Source: Deinococcus roseus (GTDB lineage: Bacteria; Deinococcota; Deinococci; Deinococcales; Deinococcaceae). From it: a stretch of 64,000 nt of DNA. A model generated the notes under the pieces. That model saw only the letters and a list, made by a program, of their open reading frames with translations, did no database searches and had not been told where the DNA came from. A program made the position numbers and the translations under genes. This document shows, one piece after another, positions 15,195-24,317 of this stretch; the stretch's first letter is position 1; every line of letters starts with the position of its first letter. Location of the stretch: NCBI RefSeq assembly GCF_014646895.1, contig NZ_BMOD01000006.1:62001-126000 (forward strand), read 5' to 3'.

Positions 15195-15676
15195 GGTTTC
15201 TTCCCTTGCAGGTACTGGCTGACCCGCTCCAGGTCTTCACTGGACACTTCGGGCGTGCGGGAAGCGTTTCTCAGGTAACCCAGCAAAGCCCAGCCTGAAA
15301 GAAGCAGTACAGCCACAGGGGCAAGCCAGAGCAGCCAGTTGATGCCTTTTTTGGGTGGGTTCAGCAGGATGGTTTCTCCATAACGGGACACCATGTACCC
15401 CACCACCTGGTCCCGGTCTGCACCGTTTTTCACCTGGGTCTGGATGTCCAGGTAAATTTGCCTGGAGAGGTCATTGGAACTGGTCAGGATGGATTCTCCA
15501 CGGCACACCGGGCATTTGATTTCACCGGCAATGGAACGGGCCAGTTGCTCCTGCTGCGAAGTCAACGCTACGGTTTCGGTGACGTTCACTGCGTTCTGGG
15601 TGGGCGCTTCTGCATGTGCCACCAGCCCAAAAAGCAGCACCAGACAGAGCAACAAGGGGCTGAACAGAGACTTCAA
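15191..15676 (-). CDS. ccmH: Cytochrome c maturation protein CcmH
   Basis: This 161-residue periplasmic thioredoxin-like reductant keeps apocytochrome Cys residues reduced. It has a signal peptide, the active site KCPVCRGESI (family form (L/I)RCPxC), and a C-terminal membrane anchor (about 112-132). LSRQIYLDIQTQVKNGADRDQV matches the three-helix CcmH fold. It overlaps its neighbours by four bases on each side. Confidence 0.95.
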   Translation of the reverse strand: MKSLFSPLLLCLVLLFGLVAHAEAPTQNAVNVTETVALTSQQEQLARSIAGEIKCPVCRGESILTSSNDLSRQIYLDIQTQVKNGADRDQVVGYMVSRYGETILLNPPKKGINWLLWLAPVAVLLLSGWALLGYLRNASRTPEVSSEDLERVSQYLQGKKP

Positions 15677-16185
15677 ATCTTTACCCCGAGTTTGGCCAGC
15701 ACGCCCTGCATGGTGGGCAAATCCACCTCGCCGAGGTGACGGTACACGATGGTGCCTTGCTGGTCCAGCACCAGCGTCACCGGAATCTGTCCGATCCCGT
15801 AATTGATGGCCACCTGGGATTTGGGATCAAGCAGGGTGGGGATGTCCAGCCCGTATTCTTTCAGGAAAGCCCTGGCCTTGATGGGATCGTCGTTGAAGGC
15901 AATGCCCAGGTAATGCACCTGGCTTCCAGTGGTCTGGGTCAGTGCACGGTACACCGGGGCTTCAGCACGGCAGGGCAGGCACCAGGAGGCCCAGAAGTTG
16001 ATCACCACAGGTTGCCCTTTCAGGCTGCTGAGCTGGTACTGCTGACCGTCCATGCTTTTCAAAACAAATTCTGGAGCAGGTTTGCCTTCCAGAGGGCTTC
16101 TGGGATCCTCGTCTTCTTTGAGGAGGCCATAACCCAGCAAGACCAAAACCAGCACCACCAGCACTGGACCAATAAAGCGTTTCAT
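15673..16185 (-). CDS. ccmG: CcmG/DsbE membrane-anchored thioredoxin
   Basis: This 170-residue thiol-disulfide oxidoreductase works in cytochrome c maturation. It has an N-terminal anchor (about 4-22), the AhpC/TSA-like thioredoxin fold, the active site WCLPC preceded by VINFWAS, and a cis-Pro near GIGQIPVTLVLD. It receives electrons from CcdA (gene at 20866) and passes them to CcmH or apocytochrome. Confidence 0.94.
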   Translation of the reverse strand: MKRFIGPVLVVLVLVLLGYGLLKEDEDPRSPLEGKPAPEFVLKSMDGQQYQLSSLKGQPVVINFWASWCLPCRAEAPVYRALTQTTGSQVHYLGIAFNDDPIKARAFLKEYGLDIPTLLDPKSQVAINYGIGQIPVTLVLDQQGTIVYRHLGEVDLPTMQGVLAKLGVKI

Positions 16186-18158
16186 GCGGTCACCTCCTGA
16201 GGGCGGGTGCGGGTTTGCACGCTTGTTCCGGGTGCCTGCAGGCTGATGAAACTGCCCAGCACCATGATCAGGGTGCCGACCCAGATCCAGGAGACCAGCG
16301 GGGTTTCAATCACCCTGACGGTGGCCCAGTTTTCTTTCTGTTCGTAGGCCAGCAGCGTGACGTAGGTGTCTTTGAGGGGATGGTATTTCACGAACGGCAT
16401 GGCCACCGGTTGTTGCGGCTGGTTGACGTAGGTGTTGAGTCTGGCATAGGTGTCTTCGCTGTCCAGCACCACATGGGCTTCCACAGAACGTTTGTCCAGC
16501 TGGTCTTTGATTTGCAGGCTTTTCAGCACAGCGGTGCGGCCCATGACCTGCTGGGGCTGGTTCAGCCTGAGGGTGAGTTCTTTTTCCTGCTTGTAGGCTC
16601 CAGAAAAAGCAATCCCGCTGGCAATGGCCACCAGACCGATGTGAGCCACATAAGCCCCGTACCGTCTGGGATGGATCTGGAACAACTCAAAGGTTTTGTG
16701 CAGCCCTCCGCGTTCCAGGGCAGCTCTGGCGGTCAGTTTGGCCAGTCCAGCAATGTTGTAGGCGCACAGCAGCAGGGTCAGCAGCACAGCGATGTCCCGC
16801 ACACCCAGCAGCAGGGCCATCAGGGCCACCACCACACCCGTTCCTACGGGGATTTGCATGGCTTTCAGCAGGCTCTCGTTGTTCTGGCGCTGCCAGGGCA
16901 GCATCGGTCCAATGCCCATCAGGAACAGCAAAAGCAAACCCAGCGGAATGGCAAACTGGTTGAAGAAAGGAGGACCAACACTGGTTCTGACGTTGCGGAT
17001 GGCCTCAACCAGCACAGGGAACAGGGTGCCCAGCACCACCATCACAGCAAAAGTCAGAAAAACGATGTTGCCTGCCAGAAAAGCGCCTTCTCTGGACAGT
17101 GGGCGGTTGATGGTGTGGTCATCGCGGATCAGGGGAGCCCGCACAGAAGCCAGCACAATCCCGATCAGCATCAAAACAGCGAAAAACCCAAAGAACACCG
17201 GCCCAATCGGTCCGTTTCCGAAGGCGTGCACGCTTTCCACCACGCCAGAGCGGGTCAGGAAGGTGCCCAGCACGGTGGTGGCGTAAGCCCCGATGATCAG
17301 GTAGACGTTCCAGGTCTTGAGCATGCGGCGGCGTTCCTGAATCTGGATGCTGTGCAGGAAAGCTGTGGCCAGCAACCAGGGCACAAAAGAGGCGTTTTCC
17401 ACGGGATCCCAGGCCCAGTAACCGCCCCAGCCCAGAATCTCGTAGGACCACCATCCGCCTGCCACAATGGCTGCAGACAGGAACATCCAGGCGCTGAGCA
17501 GCCAGCTTCTGGTCTGGGTGATCCAGGACTCCCCGAGTTTGCGGGTGATCAGGGCCGCTACAGCGTATGCAAAAGGCACACTGAGGCCCACAAAACCCAG
17601 GTAAAGCAGGACCGGGTGCACGGCCATCATCCAGTGGTTTTGCAGCAGGGGGTTGGGACCCTGGCCTTCGGTGGCCCCGTTGATGTTGGGAGTAAAGGGG
17701 CTGGCCACGGTCAGGTTGATGCCCACAAAGAACAGCAGGGAAAAGAACATGCTGGCCATCACCCAGGGCCTCAGGGCGTCATTGCGCACGCTTAAAGACA
17801 CCAGAAAGGTGTAAAGCGACAGAACCCAGGCCCACAGCAGGATGCTGCCTTCCAGGGCAGCCCACAGGGTCACAAATTTCACCCAGGGCTGCGAGACCGT
17901 CATGGAGTGGCGGTACACATAGCGCACGCTGAAATCATCTTTGAAGATGGCATATTCCAGCACAAAAAGCGCCACAGAAACAAACAGGAACACGGCCCAG
18001 GCACTGCGCCTGCTGCTTTCTGTAAAGCGGGGATCGTTCTTGATGCCCCCCAGCACCCCCATGGTCAGGCCGTACAGCACGAAACCCAGGGCCAGCAACA
18101 AAGCCAGGGTGCCGTAGCCCCCCAGTTCACTGAACCCCAGGCCCAGAAATTCGGTCAT
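16182..18158 (-). CDS. ccmF: Cytochrome c haem lyase subunit CcmF
   Basis: This 658-residue polytopic membrane protein attaches haem to apocytochrome c with CcmH/I. It has about 14 helices and the WWD domain signature: GGWWSYEILGWGGYWAWDP, with the conserved PVENASFVPWL after it. Conserved His residues lie in loops (for example MAVHPVLLYLGF and LHSIQIQERR). A C-terminal periplasmic domain precedes the last helix. The length is normal for CcmF. Confidence 0.97.
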   Translation of the reverse strand: MTEFLGLGFSELGGYGTLALLLALGFVLYGLTMGVLGGIKNDPRFTESSRRSAWAVFLFVSVALFVLEYAIFKDDFSVRYVYRHSMTVSQPWVKFVTLWAALEGSILLWAWVLSLYTFLVSLSVRNDALRPWVMASMFFSLLFFVGINLTVASPFTPNINGATEGQGPNPLLQNHWMMAVHPVLLYLGFVGLSVPFAYAVAALITRKLGESWITQTRSWLLSAWMFLSAAIVAGGWWSYEILGWGGYWAWDPVENASFVPWLLATAFLHSIQIQERRRMLKTWNVYLIIGAYATTVLGTFLTRSGVVESVHAFGNGPIGPVFFGFFAVLMLIGIVLASVRAPLIRDDHTINRPLSREGAFLAGNIVFLTFAVMVVLGTLFPVLVEAIRNVRTSVGPPFFNQFAIPLGLLLLFLMGIGPMLPWQRQNNESLLKAMQIPVGTGVVVALMALLLGVRDIAVLLTLLLCAYNIAGLAKLTARAALERGGLHKTFELFQIHPRRYGAYVAHIGLVAIASGIAFSGAYKQEKELTLRLNQPQQVMGRTAVLKSLQIKDQLDKRSVEAHVVLDSEDTYARLNTYVNQPQQPVAMPFVKYHPLKDTYVTLLAYEQKENWATVRVIETPLVSWIWVGTLIMVLGSFISLQAPGTSVQTRTRPQEVTA

Positions 18159-18616
18159 TGGGCTTCCTCAATGAGTTTCTTGTAGTCAGTGCTGTCGCCA
18201 GAATGGGGCGCACGGTATTCCTCGCTGTGTTTGACCAGCAGGGATTTGCCCACGAAAGTGCCGTTTTGCATCTGGCCTTCCACCACCACACCCTGATTGG
18301 CTTTGAACAGATCAGGCAAAGCGCCGTTGTACTGCACGGGAATCTTTGTCACTCCATCGGAATCCATCATGGTGAATTTCAGCTCCAGGGTGTCCGGGTT
18401 GTAGTCGGGACTCACCACCAGACCGCCCATGCGCAGGGTTTTGCCTGCGTACTCGCTGGCTTTCTGTTGGTATTCTGCAGGGGTCACAAAGTACACCAGG
18501 CTGTTCCCGATGTTGCCGTACACCAGATAGCCAATGGCCCCCAGCAGCACCACCAGACCGATCAGGTACTTGGTGGGGTTCTGTTTGCGCCGTCTGGCGG
18601 TGGGCAGGGTGGTCAC
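18155..18616 (-). CDS. ccmE: Haem chaperone CcmE
   Basis: This 153-residue, single-pass periplasmic protein carries haem from CcmC to CcmF. The anchor is at about 18-37, followed by an OB-fold with RMGGLVVSPDY and GVVVEGQM. The haem-binding His is in LLVKHSEEY, close to the usual (K/A)KHDExY. It starts at GTG 18616, overlapping the ccmD stop (GTGA) by four bases. Confidence 0.95.
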   Translation of the reverse strand: MTTLPTARRRKQNPTKYLIGLVVLLGAIGYLVYGNIGNSLVYFVTPAEYQQKASEYAGKTLRMGGLVVSPDYNPDTLELKFTMMDSDGVTKIPVQYNGALPDLFKANQGVVVEGQMQNGTFVGKSLLVKHSEEYRAPHSGDSTDYKKLIEEAQ

Positions 18617-18720
18617 AAATCACCTTCTGTGTCTTTGAGTTGTTTCAACCAGTAGCCCACATACGCAATCAGCAGCACGAACGTGAAGGCATACACCCAG
18701 ATCACAAAGTCGATGAGCAT
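18613..18720 (-). CDS. ccmD: Haem exporter accessory protein CcmD (35 residues)
   Basis: This tiny single-helix protein releases holo-CcmE from the CcmABC complex. I read it directly from the reverse strand: it starts MLIDFVIWVYAFTFVLL and ends with a short charged tail YWLKQLKDTEGDL. Its ATG shares one base with the ccmC stop (TGATG) and its stop overlaps the ccmE start. Position between ccmC and ccmE, size and topology all fit CcmD. Confidence 0.88.
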   Translation of the reverse strand: MLIDFVIWVYAFTFVLLIAYVGYWLKQLKDTEGDL

Positions 18721-19418
18721 CAGGCCCTCCTCTCCTGCAGTTCAGCTTCCAGCAGGCGGTCTTCGCGGGCTTCCACCCGTGCAGCCACAGTGGCACGCAC
18801 CCGCAGCAGGTACAGATACATCACCGTGAAAGCCACCGTCATGATCGACAGGGCCAGAATCATGGTGGGATCTGCAGCAATGTGGGTTTTGCCCAGCAGC
18901 TGGATGGTGGGGGTCTGGTGGATGGACCTCCACCAGTACACCGACATGTAATTGACCGGAATGTACAGGGTGCCTGCAATCCCGATCACTGCAGCCACAC
19001 GGGCACGGCGGTGAGGGTCTTCGATCAGGCCGCGCACAATGAAGTACCCGATGTAAATCAGCAGGCCAATGGCGGTGGTGGTCAGGCGGGGTTCCCACAC
19101 CCAGTAGGTACCCCAGGTGGGTCTGGCCCACAGGCTTCCGCCAAACAGGGTCAGGATGGTCATCAAAACCCCGAGTTCTGCGCTGGAGTAGGCCAGACGG
19201 TCAAACTTGCGGTTCTTGCCCACCAGGTACACCAGCGAGAACACCATGGTGCCAAAGTAAGCGATATAAGAGGTCCAGGCACTGGGCACGTGCAGGTACA
19301 TGATGCGCACCAGGTCCTTCTGGTTGGCATCCGGGGGAGAGGTGAGGGCAAAGTACAGCCCTGCCGCAACGCCCAGCAGGGTGAGGAGACCTAAACCGAG
19401 GGTGATTTTATCCTTCAT
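18720..19418 (-). CDS. ccmC: Haem handling protein CcmC
   Basis: This 232-residue, six-helix membrane protein loads haem onto CcmE. The WWD-type motif is WARPTWGTYWVWEPRLTT, with conserved His residues in YLHVPSAW and SIHQTP. I chose ATG 19418, since GGAGG lies five bases upstream; a GTG 12 bases further up lies inside that site. It is separated from ccmB by 168 bases, where CATAAT (19516-19511) could be a -10 for an internal promoter. Confidence 0.96.
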   Translation of the reverse strand: MKDKITLGLGLLTLLGVAAGLYFALTSPPDANQKDLVRIMYLHVPSAWTSYIAYFGTMVFSLVYLVGKNRKFDRLAYSSAELGVLMTILTLFGGSLWARPTWGTYWVWEPRLTTTAIGLLIYIGYFIVRGLIEDPHRRARVAAVIGIAGTLYIPVNYMSVYWWRSIHQTPTIQLLGKTHIAADPTMILALSIMTVAFTVMYLYLLRVRATVAARVEAREDRLLEAELQERRA

Positions 19419-19586
19419 TCCTTCCTCCACTATCGAAGGTTTGCGCCTGTCATTTGTCCCGATCCGCCTGTTCCGATTTGCTCTGCAAGCGGGGGTTTCT
19501 GGGATGCTCTATTATGCTACCCGCTGTGCATGAAAAGTCACAGTGGTGAGGTGCCCCATGTCCAGCTTCGGCACTTCATGGGTTTC

Positions 19587-20252
19587 TCAGTTTTCCAGGG
19601 CATGGGGAAACAGCAAAGTCGCCACCAGCAGGGAAATCACATCGAACCCTGCCAGCAGTTGAAGCCAGCTGTACAGCTCATCCATCATGCCGTTCTGGGT
19701 CAGCACCCTGGTGGCCGAGACCGCCCCAATCACCACGGGAATGCAAATGGGGAACATCAGGACCGGAAGCAGGCTCTCTTTGGCCCGTAAATTCACGGTG
19801 ATGGCAGCATAAAACACGCTGACAATGGAGAATCCCAGCACCCCCAGCAGCACAGTCAGAATCAGGTACGGAAGATGCGTGTAGTGCAGGTCGTAAATCA
19901 GGCTGGCCGTGACCAGCGTGACTGCTGCCAGAACCAGCATCAGCAGGTAGTTGGCCAGCAGTTTTCCCACAAAGACCCATTCGTGGCCTCCGGGGTACAT
20001 CAGCAGGCTTTCCAGGGCACCGGATTCCTGTTCGCTGCCAAAGGCCCGCTGTGCAGCCAGAATGCTGGCAAAAGCCAGGGCAGCCCACAGCACCCCTGGC
20101 GCAGATTCCCTCAGGCGGGTGGTGTCCGGTCCCAGGGCAAACCCCATGATCAGCACCACCAGGGCAGAGAAAAACACCGTGGTGGTGAGGATGTCCTTGC
20201 TGCGGCCTTCTAAACGCAGGTCCTTGAGGGCAATGATCCAGGCCTGCTTCAC
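19587..20252 (-). CDS. ccmB: Haem exporter permease CcmB
   Basis: This 221-residue, six-helix protein pairs with the ATPase CcmA and CcmC. It has the family segments KDLRLEGRSKDIL and EQESGALESLLMYPGG near the first loops. It overlaps ccmA by four bases. Confidence 0.94.
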   Translation of the reverse strand: MKQAWIIALKDLRLEGRSKDILTTTVFFSALVVLIMGFALGPDTTRLRESAPGVLWAALAFASILAAQRAFGSEQESGALESLLMYPGGHEWVFVGKLLANYLLMLVLAAVTLVTASLIYDLHYTHLPYLILTVLLGVLGFSIVSVFYAAITVNLRAKESLLPVLMFPICIPVVIGAVSATRVLTQNGMMDELYSWLQLLAGFDVISLLVATLLFPHALEN

Positions 20253-20863
20253 GCGAAAGCTCCGCCTTTTAAGGTGTAGTGCACAGAGGTGAGCTGCAAG
20301 GCCAGTGCGGGTTCATGGCTGGTGAAGATCAGGGTCTTGTTCTGCTGCTGGGCTTCTTGCAGGATTTCCAGCACAAACTGTTTCCCGGCTTCATCCAGGT
20401 TGGCAAAAGGCTCATCGATCAGGAGCAGAGGGCTGGGGGCCAGCAACATTCGGGCCAGCAGGGCGCGTTTGCGCATCCCTGAACTGAGCTCTCTGGCGCG
20501 TTTGTGACCAGCCTGTTCCAGGCCCACCCTTTGCAATATGGTTTTCAAATCAGACCTGACCCCGTACATCTGAGCTGTGAAGCTCAGGTTTTCCAGCACG
20601 GTCAGGTCGGCATACAGGCCCTGGTCGTTGCTCAGAAAAAAAGCATGGTCCCGCACGCTGCGCTGGTCTTTCAGGTCATACCCAAAGATGCGCCCCTCCC
20701 CCCGGTGTGGGCTGAGCACCCCGGCCAGCACGCGCAGCAGGGTGGTTTTACCTGCACCGTTCTCTCCGAACAGCACCACCGTCTGACCTTCCTCCACAGA
20801 GAAAGAGATGTCCCTGAGCACCCAGGATCTGGCGAAACGGCGGGCCAGTTGCAGGGTTTGCAC
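20249..20863 (-). CDS. ccmA: Cytochrome c maturation ATPase CcmA
   Basis: This 204-residue ABC ATPase powers release of haem-loaded CcmE. It has Walker A GENGAGKTT, signature LSSGMRKR (as in CcmA, rather than LSGGQ), Walker B LLLIDEP and switch His in FTSHEP. The start is GTG 20863, two bases after the ccdA stop. Confidence 0.93.
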   Translation of the reverse strand: MQTLQLARRFARSWVLRDISFSVEEGQTVVLFGENGAGKTTLLRVLAGVLSPHRGEGRIFGYDLKDQRSVRDHAFFLSNDQGLYADLTVLENLSFTAQMYGVRSDLKTILQRVGLEQAGHKRARELSSGMRKRALLARMLLAPSPLLLIDEPFANLDEAGKQFVLEILQEAQQQNKTLIFTSHEPALALQLTSVHYTLKGGAFA

Positions 20864-20865
20864 GG

Positions 20866-21552
20866 CTACAATAACTTCACCATCCAGTCGGGCATGGTGT
20901 CCAGGAAGAACCGGCTCAGTTCGGTGAATTTTCCGGTGAGGATCAGGATGCCCAGCAGCACCAGAATGCCTCCCCCCACTTTTTCAATGTAGGGGGTGTA
21001 TTTGTTGAGGTGCCGCACGTTGATGCGCTGCCAGAACAGGGCTGCTGCCAGAAAAGGCAGGGCCAGTCCGAGGGCGTACATGCTCAGGAGCAGCACCCCG
21101 GTTTTCAGGCTGCCCTGCTGGGTGGCCAGGGTCAGAATGCCGCCCAGCACAGGACCGATGCAGGGACTCCAGCCCAGGGCAAAGGCCGCCCCCAGCACCA
21201 CCGGGCCGTACTGGCTGGCCTGTCCCAGACCCATGCGGTAATCGCCCATCAGGGCCGGAATGCGGATCACGCCCAGCATCACCAATCCGAAAAACAGGAT
21301 CAGGCTGCCACTCAGCGGATTGAGCCACATCTTGTTGGTCACCAGAAATTGCCCGATCAGGCTGGCCCCGGCCCCCAGCATGATGAACACCAGCGAGAAC
21401 CCCAGCACAAAGCCCAGTGCACGTTTGAATGGGGCCTGTCCTCCGCCCAGCACACTCAGGTAAGAGGGAAGCAACGGAAGCACACAGGGAGAAAGAAAGG
21501 AAACCAGCCCTCCAAAAAGGGCCACGCCGAGACTGGTGGTGGGTTCTGCCAT
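20866..21552 (-). CDS. ccdA: Thiol-disulfide transporter CcdA
   Basis: This 228-residue, six-helix membrane protein moves electrons from cytosolic thioredoxin to periplasmic thiol proteins such as CcmG. The two redox Cys lie in SFLSPCVLPLLPSY (helix 1) and GWSPCIGPVLGG (helix 4), the pseudo-symmetric CcdA/DsbD core. It lies six bases after the thioredoxin-like gene. Confidence 0.95.
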   Translation of the reverse strand: MAEPTTSLGVALFGGLVSFLSPCVLPLLPSYLSVLGGGQAPFKRALGFVLGFSLVFIMLGAGASLIGQFLVTNKMWLNPLSGSLILFFGLVMLGVIRIPALMGDYRMGLGQASQYGPVVLGAAFALGWSPCIGPVLGGILTLATQQGSLKTGVLLLSMYALGLALPFLAAALFWQRINVRHLNKYTPYIEKVGGGILVLLGILILTGKFTELSRFFLDTMPDWMVKLL

Positions 21553-21558
21553 GCGTTC

Positions 21559-21969
21559 CTATTGTACGGTCTGAAGGCCCAGACGCTCAGGGATAGAGGT
21601 CCCATTTGGCTCCCACACGCCCACCACCACACCATCTTCAATGAGCAGCAGGGTCGGATAAGTTGTGACTTTGAGGGTGCGAGAATACTGGGTGGCTGCT
21701 TCCCCCTGCAGGAGCAGGGTTTCTTTTGGAGCAGGACTGGGGATGCCCTCTGCATTGACGGCCAGCACAGGCAATTTGAAGGACAGCACTTCTTTCCACA
21801 AATCGGTCAGGTCGCCACAATCGTGGCTGTAGAGTGCCACCAGATAACGCCCTGACAGCGGCTGGGTGAGCTTCACTTCAGGAGCAGGATTTCCCAGTTT
21901 GGGGGTGGCATGACCAAAGCCCAGCAGCCCCAGCATCAGGCAGCCAAGCACCCCAAAAAGGCGTTTCAT
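21559..21969 (-). CDS. Thioredoxin-like exported protein lacking CXXC
   Basis: This 136-residue protein has a signal peptide (about 1-21) and a thioredoxin-fold pattern: VALYSHDCGD at the active site position, then TYPTLLLIEDG with the cis-Pro. Only one Cys is present where CxxC is expected, so it cannot cycle as a normal oxidoreductase. It may instead bind a thiol partner. It overlaps the PBP gene by four bases and precedes ccdA, so a role near CcdA-driven reduction is inferred. Confidence 0.7.
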   Translation of the reverse strand: MKRLFGVLGCLMLGLLGFGHATPKLGNPAPEVKLTQPLSGRYLVALYSHDCGDLTDLWKEVLSFKLPVLAVNAEGIPSPAPKETLLLQGEAATQYSRTLKVTTYPTLLLIEDGVVVGVWEPNGTSIPERLGLQTVQ

Positions 21970-24155
21970 TGAAGGAATCCTGTGTCATCCCCGGAAACCC
22001 GACGCAGTTTCACGCGGTCAGGAGGGGTGAATTCATCTGCCAGTTTTCCGGTGCGGGTGTCAATGGCCACCACACTGGTGCTGTAATCCTGGGGCAGGCT
22101 TTGCACGCTGGTGTAGACCGGAGCCTGGGGTTCGCTGTCTGGTCGGACGGCACGGGTGGCCCGTTCGGTCACAAATGCAGCTTTGTACCCGTCCACGGTC
22201 TTGTAGGTGATGCCGTCAGGCTGGGCGAAAGTCACTGGAGGTTTCCCGGAAAGGTACCCCGCCATCATGTTCTGCCAGATGGGCGGGTTGACCGTCCCTG
22301 AGTAGAAGTTGGCAGGCATGCCGCCTCCTTCCTGTTTCCCGACCCACACGGCTCCAACAGCCACCGGGGTGACTCCCACAAACCACAGGTCTTTCTGCTC
22401 GTTGGTGGTTCCGGTTTTCCCCCCCACCTGCCAGCCGGGAATCCTGGCTTTGAAGGCCAGGTTGCCCTGCTCTGGGCTCAGGTCATTGACCACCCCCTGG
22501 ATCATGTCCAGGCCCACGTAAGCCACCTGGGGACTGAACACCCGGCGTTTTTCGGGACGGTCACGCCAGCTGTCAAAGAGGGTCTGGCCGTTCTGGGCTT
22601 CCACCCGCCGGATGTAGCTGGGCCTGTACCAGATGCCTCCATTCACAAAAGTGGCGTAAGCAGCAGCCATCTTCAGGGGACTGGTTTCCAGCGTCCCGAT
22701 GGCCAGACTGAGGCCCACATCATCAGGGGCATTGAGGTCCATGGTGCGCAACTTGCTCATGAAGTTGTTGAGGCCCACCTTCTTGGCGAGTTTTAAGGTG
22801 GGAATGTTCAGACTGTGATCCAGCGACCACCGCAGGGTCAGGTCCTTGTAAGAGTATTTCCCCCCGAAGTTTTGCGGTTTGTAGTTGCCGAAATCGGTGG
22901 GCTCGTCAAACTCGGTGTGGGACTGCGGAATGCCCTGCTCAATGCCAGTGGTGTACAGCAGGGGTTTGATGCTGGAGCCCACCTGCCGTGCCCCTTGCGC
23001 TGCATTGTTCCACTCTGAGGGGGCTTGACTGGGTTTGAGTTTCTGACCCACCATGGCCAGCACCTCTCCGGTGTAAGGGTCCAGAATCACCATGCCCAGG
23101 GTGGCTCCAGGGGGAACCTGGGCTTCGATGCTGGCTTTTTCTGCACTGACCTGGGCTTTGGGGTCCAGGGTGGTGTAGACGTTCAGGCCGCCCGAACCGT
23201 ACACCTTTTCCCGCCCGAATTTGGCAATCAGTTCGCGCTCCACCTGCTGCAGGAAGTGTGGAGCACGCTCGGTCACCACGGAAGGGAGGTTTTTGGCTTT
23301 TTCATTGACCAGCCTGGCTTCCAGAACGTTGCCTTTGTTGTCGTATTTGACTTTCCAGCCTCTGGGTTGCAATTTTTCCTGCCAGGCAGCATCGCGCTCC
23401 TGGGGGGTGATCCAGCCATCTTCCACCATGTCGTCCAGCAGGCTTCGCATCAGGCCACGGATTTCCTTGTAATGGAAGTAGCGGGCAGGTTGCGGAATCA
23501 GACGGGTCAGGTAAACGCTTTCTGCCAGGGTCAGGTCTCTGGGCAACTTGCCCAGGTAGGCCCTGGCGGCACCATGCACCCCCAGGATGTCCACGGGACC
23601 CCCACGCCCCCAGTAAATCACGTTGAGGTAGTGGTTCAGCACCTCTTCCTTGGTGAAGGAGCGCTCCACCTGAATGCTGAGCACCCACTCCTGAATTTTG
23701 CGCTGCAAGCCTCCGGGTTCGGTGCGTTTGTCGGCCAGGTTGGAGAGCAGGGTGTTCTTGACCACCTGGTTGGTGAGGGTGGAACCCCCTTCCAGGCGCT
23801 GTCCTTTCACAATTTTGTAGACCCCACGCAGGATGCCCAGCACATCCACCCCATAGTGCTCAAAAAAGCGGCGGTCTTCGGAGGTGATCACCGAAGCCTG
23901 CATGTAGGGGCTCACCTGATCGAGGTCCACCAGGGTGCGGTTGATGTGGCCTCCGTTGCTCATGGTGGGGCTCAGGATGCCCACCAGACTGCCATCCCGG
24001 GCATACACCTTGGTGGTGCTGCCCAGCGTCAGGGAATCCAGCTCACGGTAGTCCGGGAGGTGGCGCAACCAGTACACCACAAAAGGGCTGAGGATCCCCA
24101 GACCCACCAGCATCACACTGAAAATCAAGGCAAAAAGTGCACGGAAAAATTTCAT
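21966..24155 (-). CDS. Class A penicillin-binding protein (transglycosylase/transpeptidase)
   Basis: This 729-residue bifunctional peptidoglycan synthase is anchored in the inner membrane (about 8-30). The glycosyltransferase domain shows TSEDRRFFEHYGVD and EGGSTLTNQVVKN. The transpeptidase domain has SSIK (catalytic Ser), SLDHSLNIP in the SxN-type position and KTGTTNEQ. I chose ATG 24155 with GAGGA upstream; the longer frame adds a Cys-rich stretch before the anchor. It is the first gene of the long cluster leading into ccdA and ccm. Confidence 0.94.
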   Translation of the reverse strand: MKFFRALFALIFSVMLVGLGILSPFVVYWLRHLPDYRELDSLTLGSTTKVYARDGSLVGILSPTMSNGGHINRTLVDLDQVSPYMQASVITSEDRRFFEHYGVDVLGILRGVYKIVKGQRLEGGSTLTNQVVKNTLLSNLADKRTEPGGLQRKIQEWVLSIQVERSFTKEEVLNHYLNVIYWGRGGPVDILGVHGAARAYLGKLPRDLTLAESVYLTRLIPQPARYFHYKEIRGLMRSLLDDMVEDGWITPQERDAAWQEKLQPRGWKVKYDNKGNVLEARLVNEKAKNLPSVVTERAPHFLQQVERELIAKFGREKVYGSGGLNVYTTLDPKAQVSAEKASIEAQVPPGATLGMVILDPYTGEVLAMVGQKLKPSQAPSEWNNAAQGARQVGSSIKPLLYTTGIEQGIPQSHTEFDEPTDFGNYKPQNFGGKYSYKDLTLRWSLDHSLNIPTLKLAKKVGLNNFMSKLRTMDLNAPDDVGLSLAIGTLETSPLKMAAAYATFVNGGIWYRPSYIRRVEAQNGQTLFDSWRDRPEKRRVFSPQVAYVGLDMIQGVVNDLSPEQGNLAFKARIPGWQVGGKTGTTNEQKDLWFVGVTPVAVGAVWVGKQEGGGMPANFYSGTVNPPIWQNMMAGYLSGKPPVTFAQPDGITYKTVDGYKAAFVTERATRAVRPDSEPQAPVYTSVQSLPQDYSTSVVAIDTRTGKLADEFTPPDRVKLRRVSGDDTGFLQ

Positions 24156-24257
24156 TCCGGTTTCCTCTGGCGGCAAAAACTCACGCCCTCCATTAAAGCA
24201 TGCTGCACGTGAAAGCATGTGAGGAACCTGATCCCTGCAAACACATGCCATGAAAAC

Positions 24258-24292
24258 GCAAAGAAACGCAAAGAGAGGACCCACAGGTCCTC
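24258..24292 (-). terminator. Terminator of the receiver-domain gene
   Basis: A 7-bp stem GAGGACC/GGTCCTC with a 4-base loop (24275-24292) is followed on the minus strand by a T-rich tail. Confidence 0.7.
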
Positions 24293-24317
24293 CCGCTGCA
24301 AATCTGATGTTATGGGT

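Noticed and set aside
16215..17795. Long open frame antisense to ccmF
   Set aside because: It is Gln/His-rich, as expected from the complement of a membrane protein gene, and has no recognisable domain.
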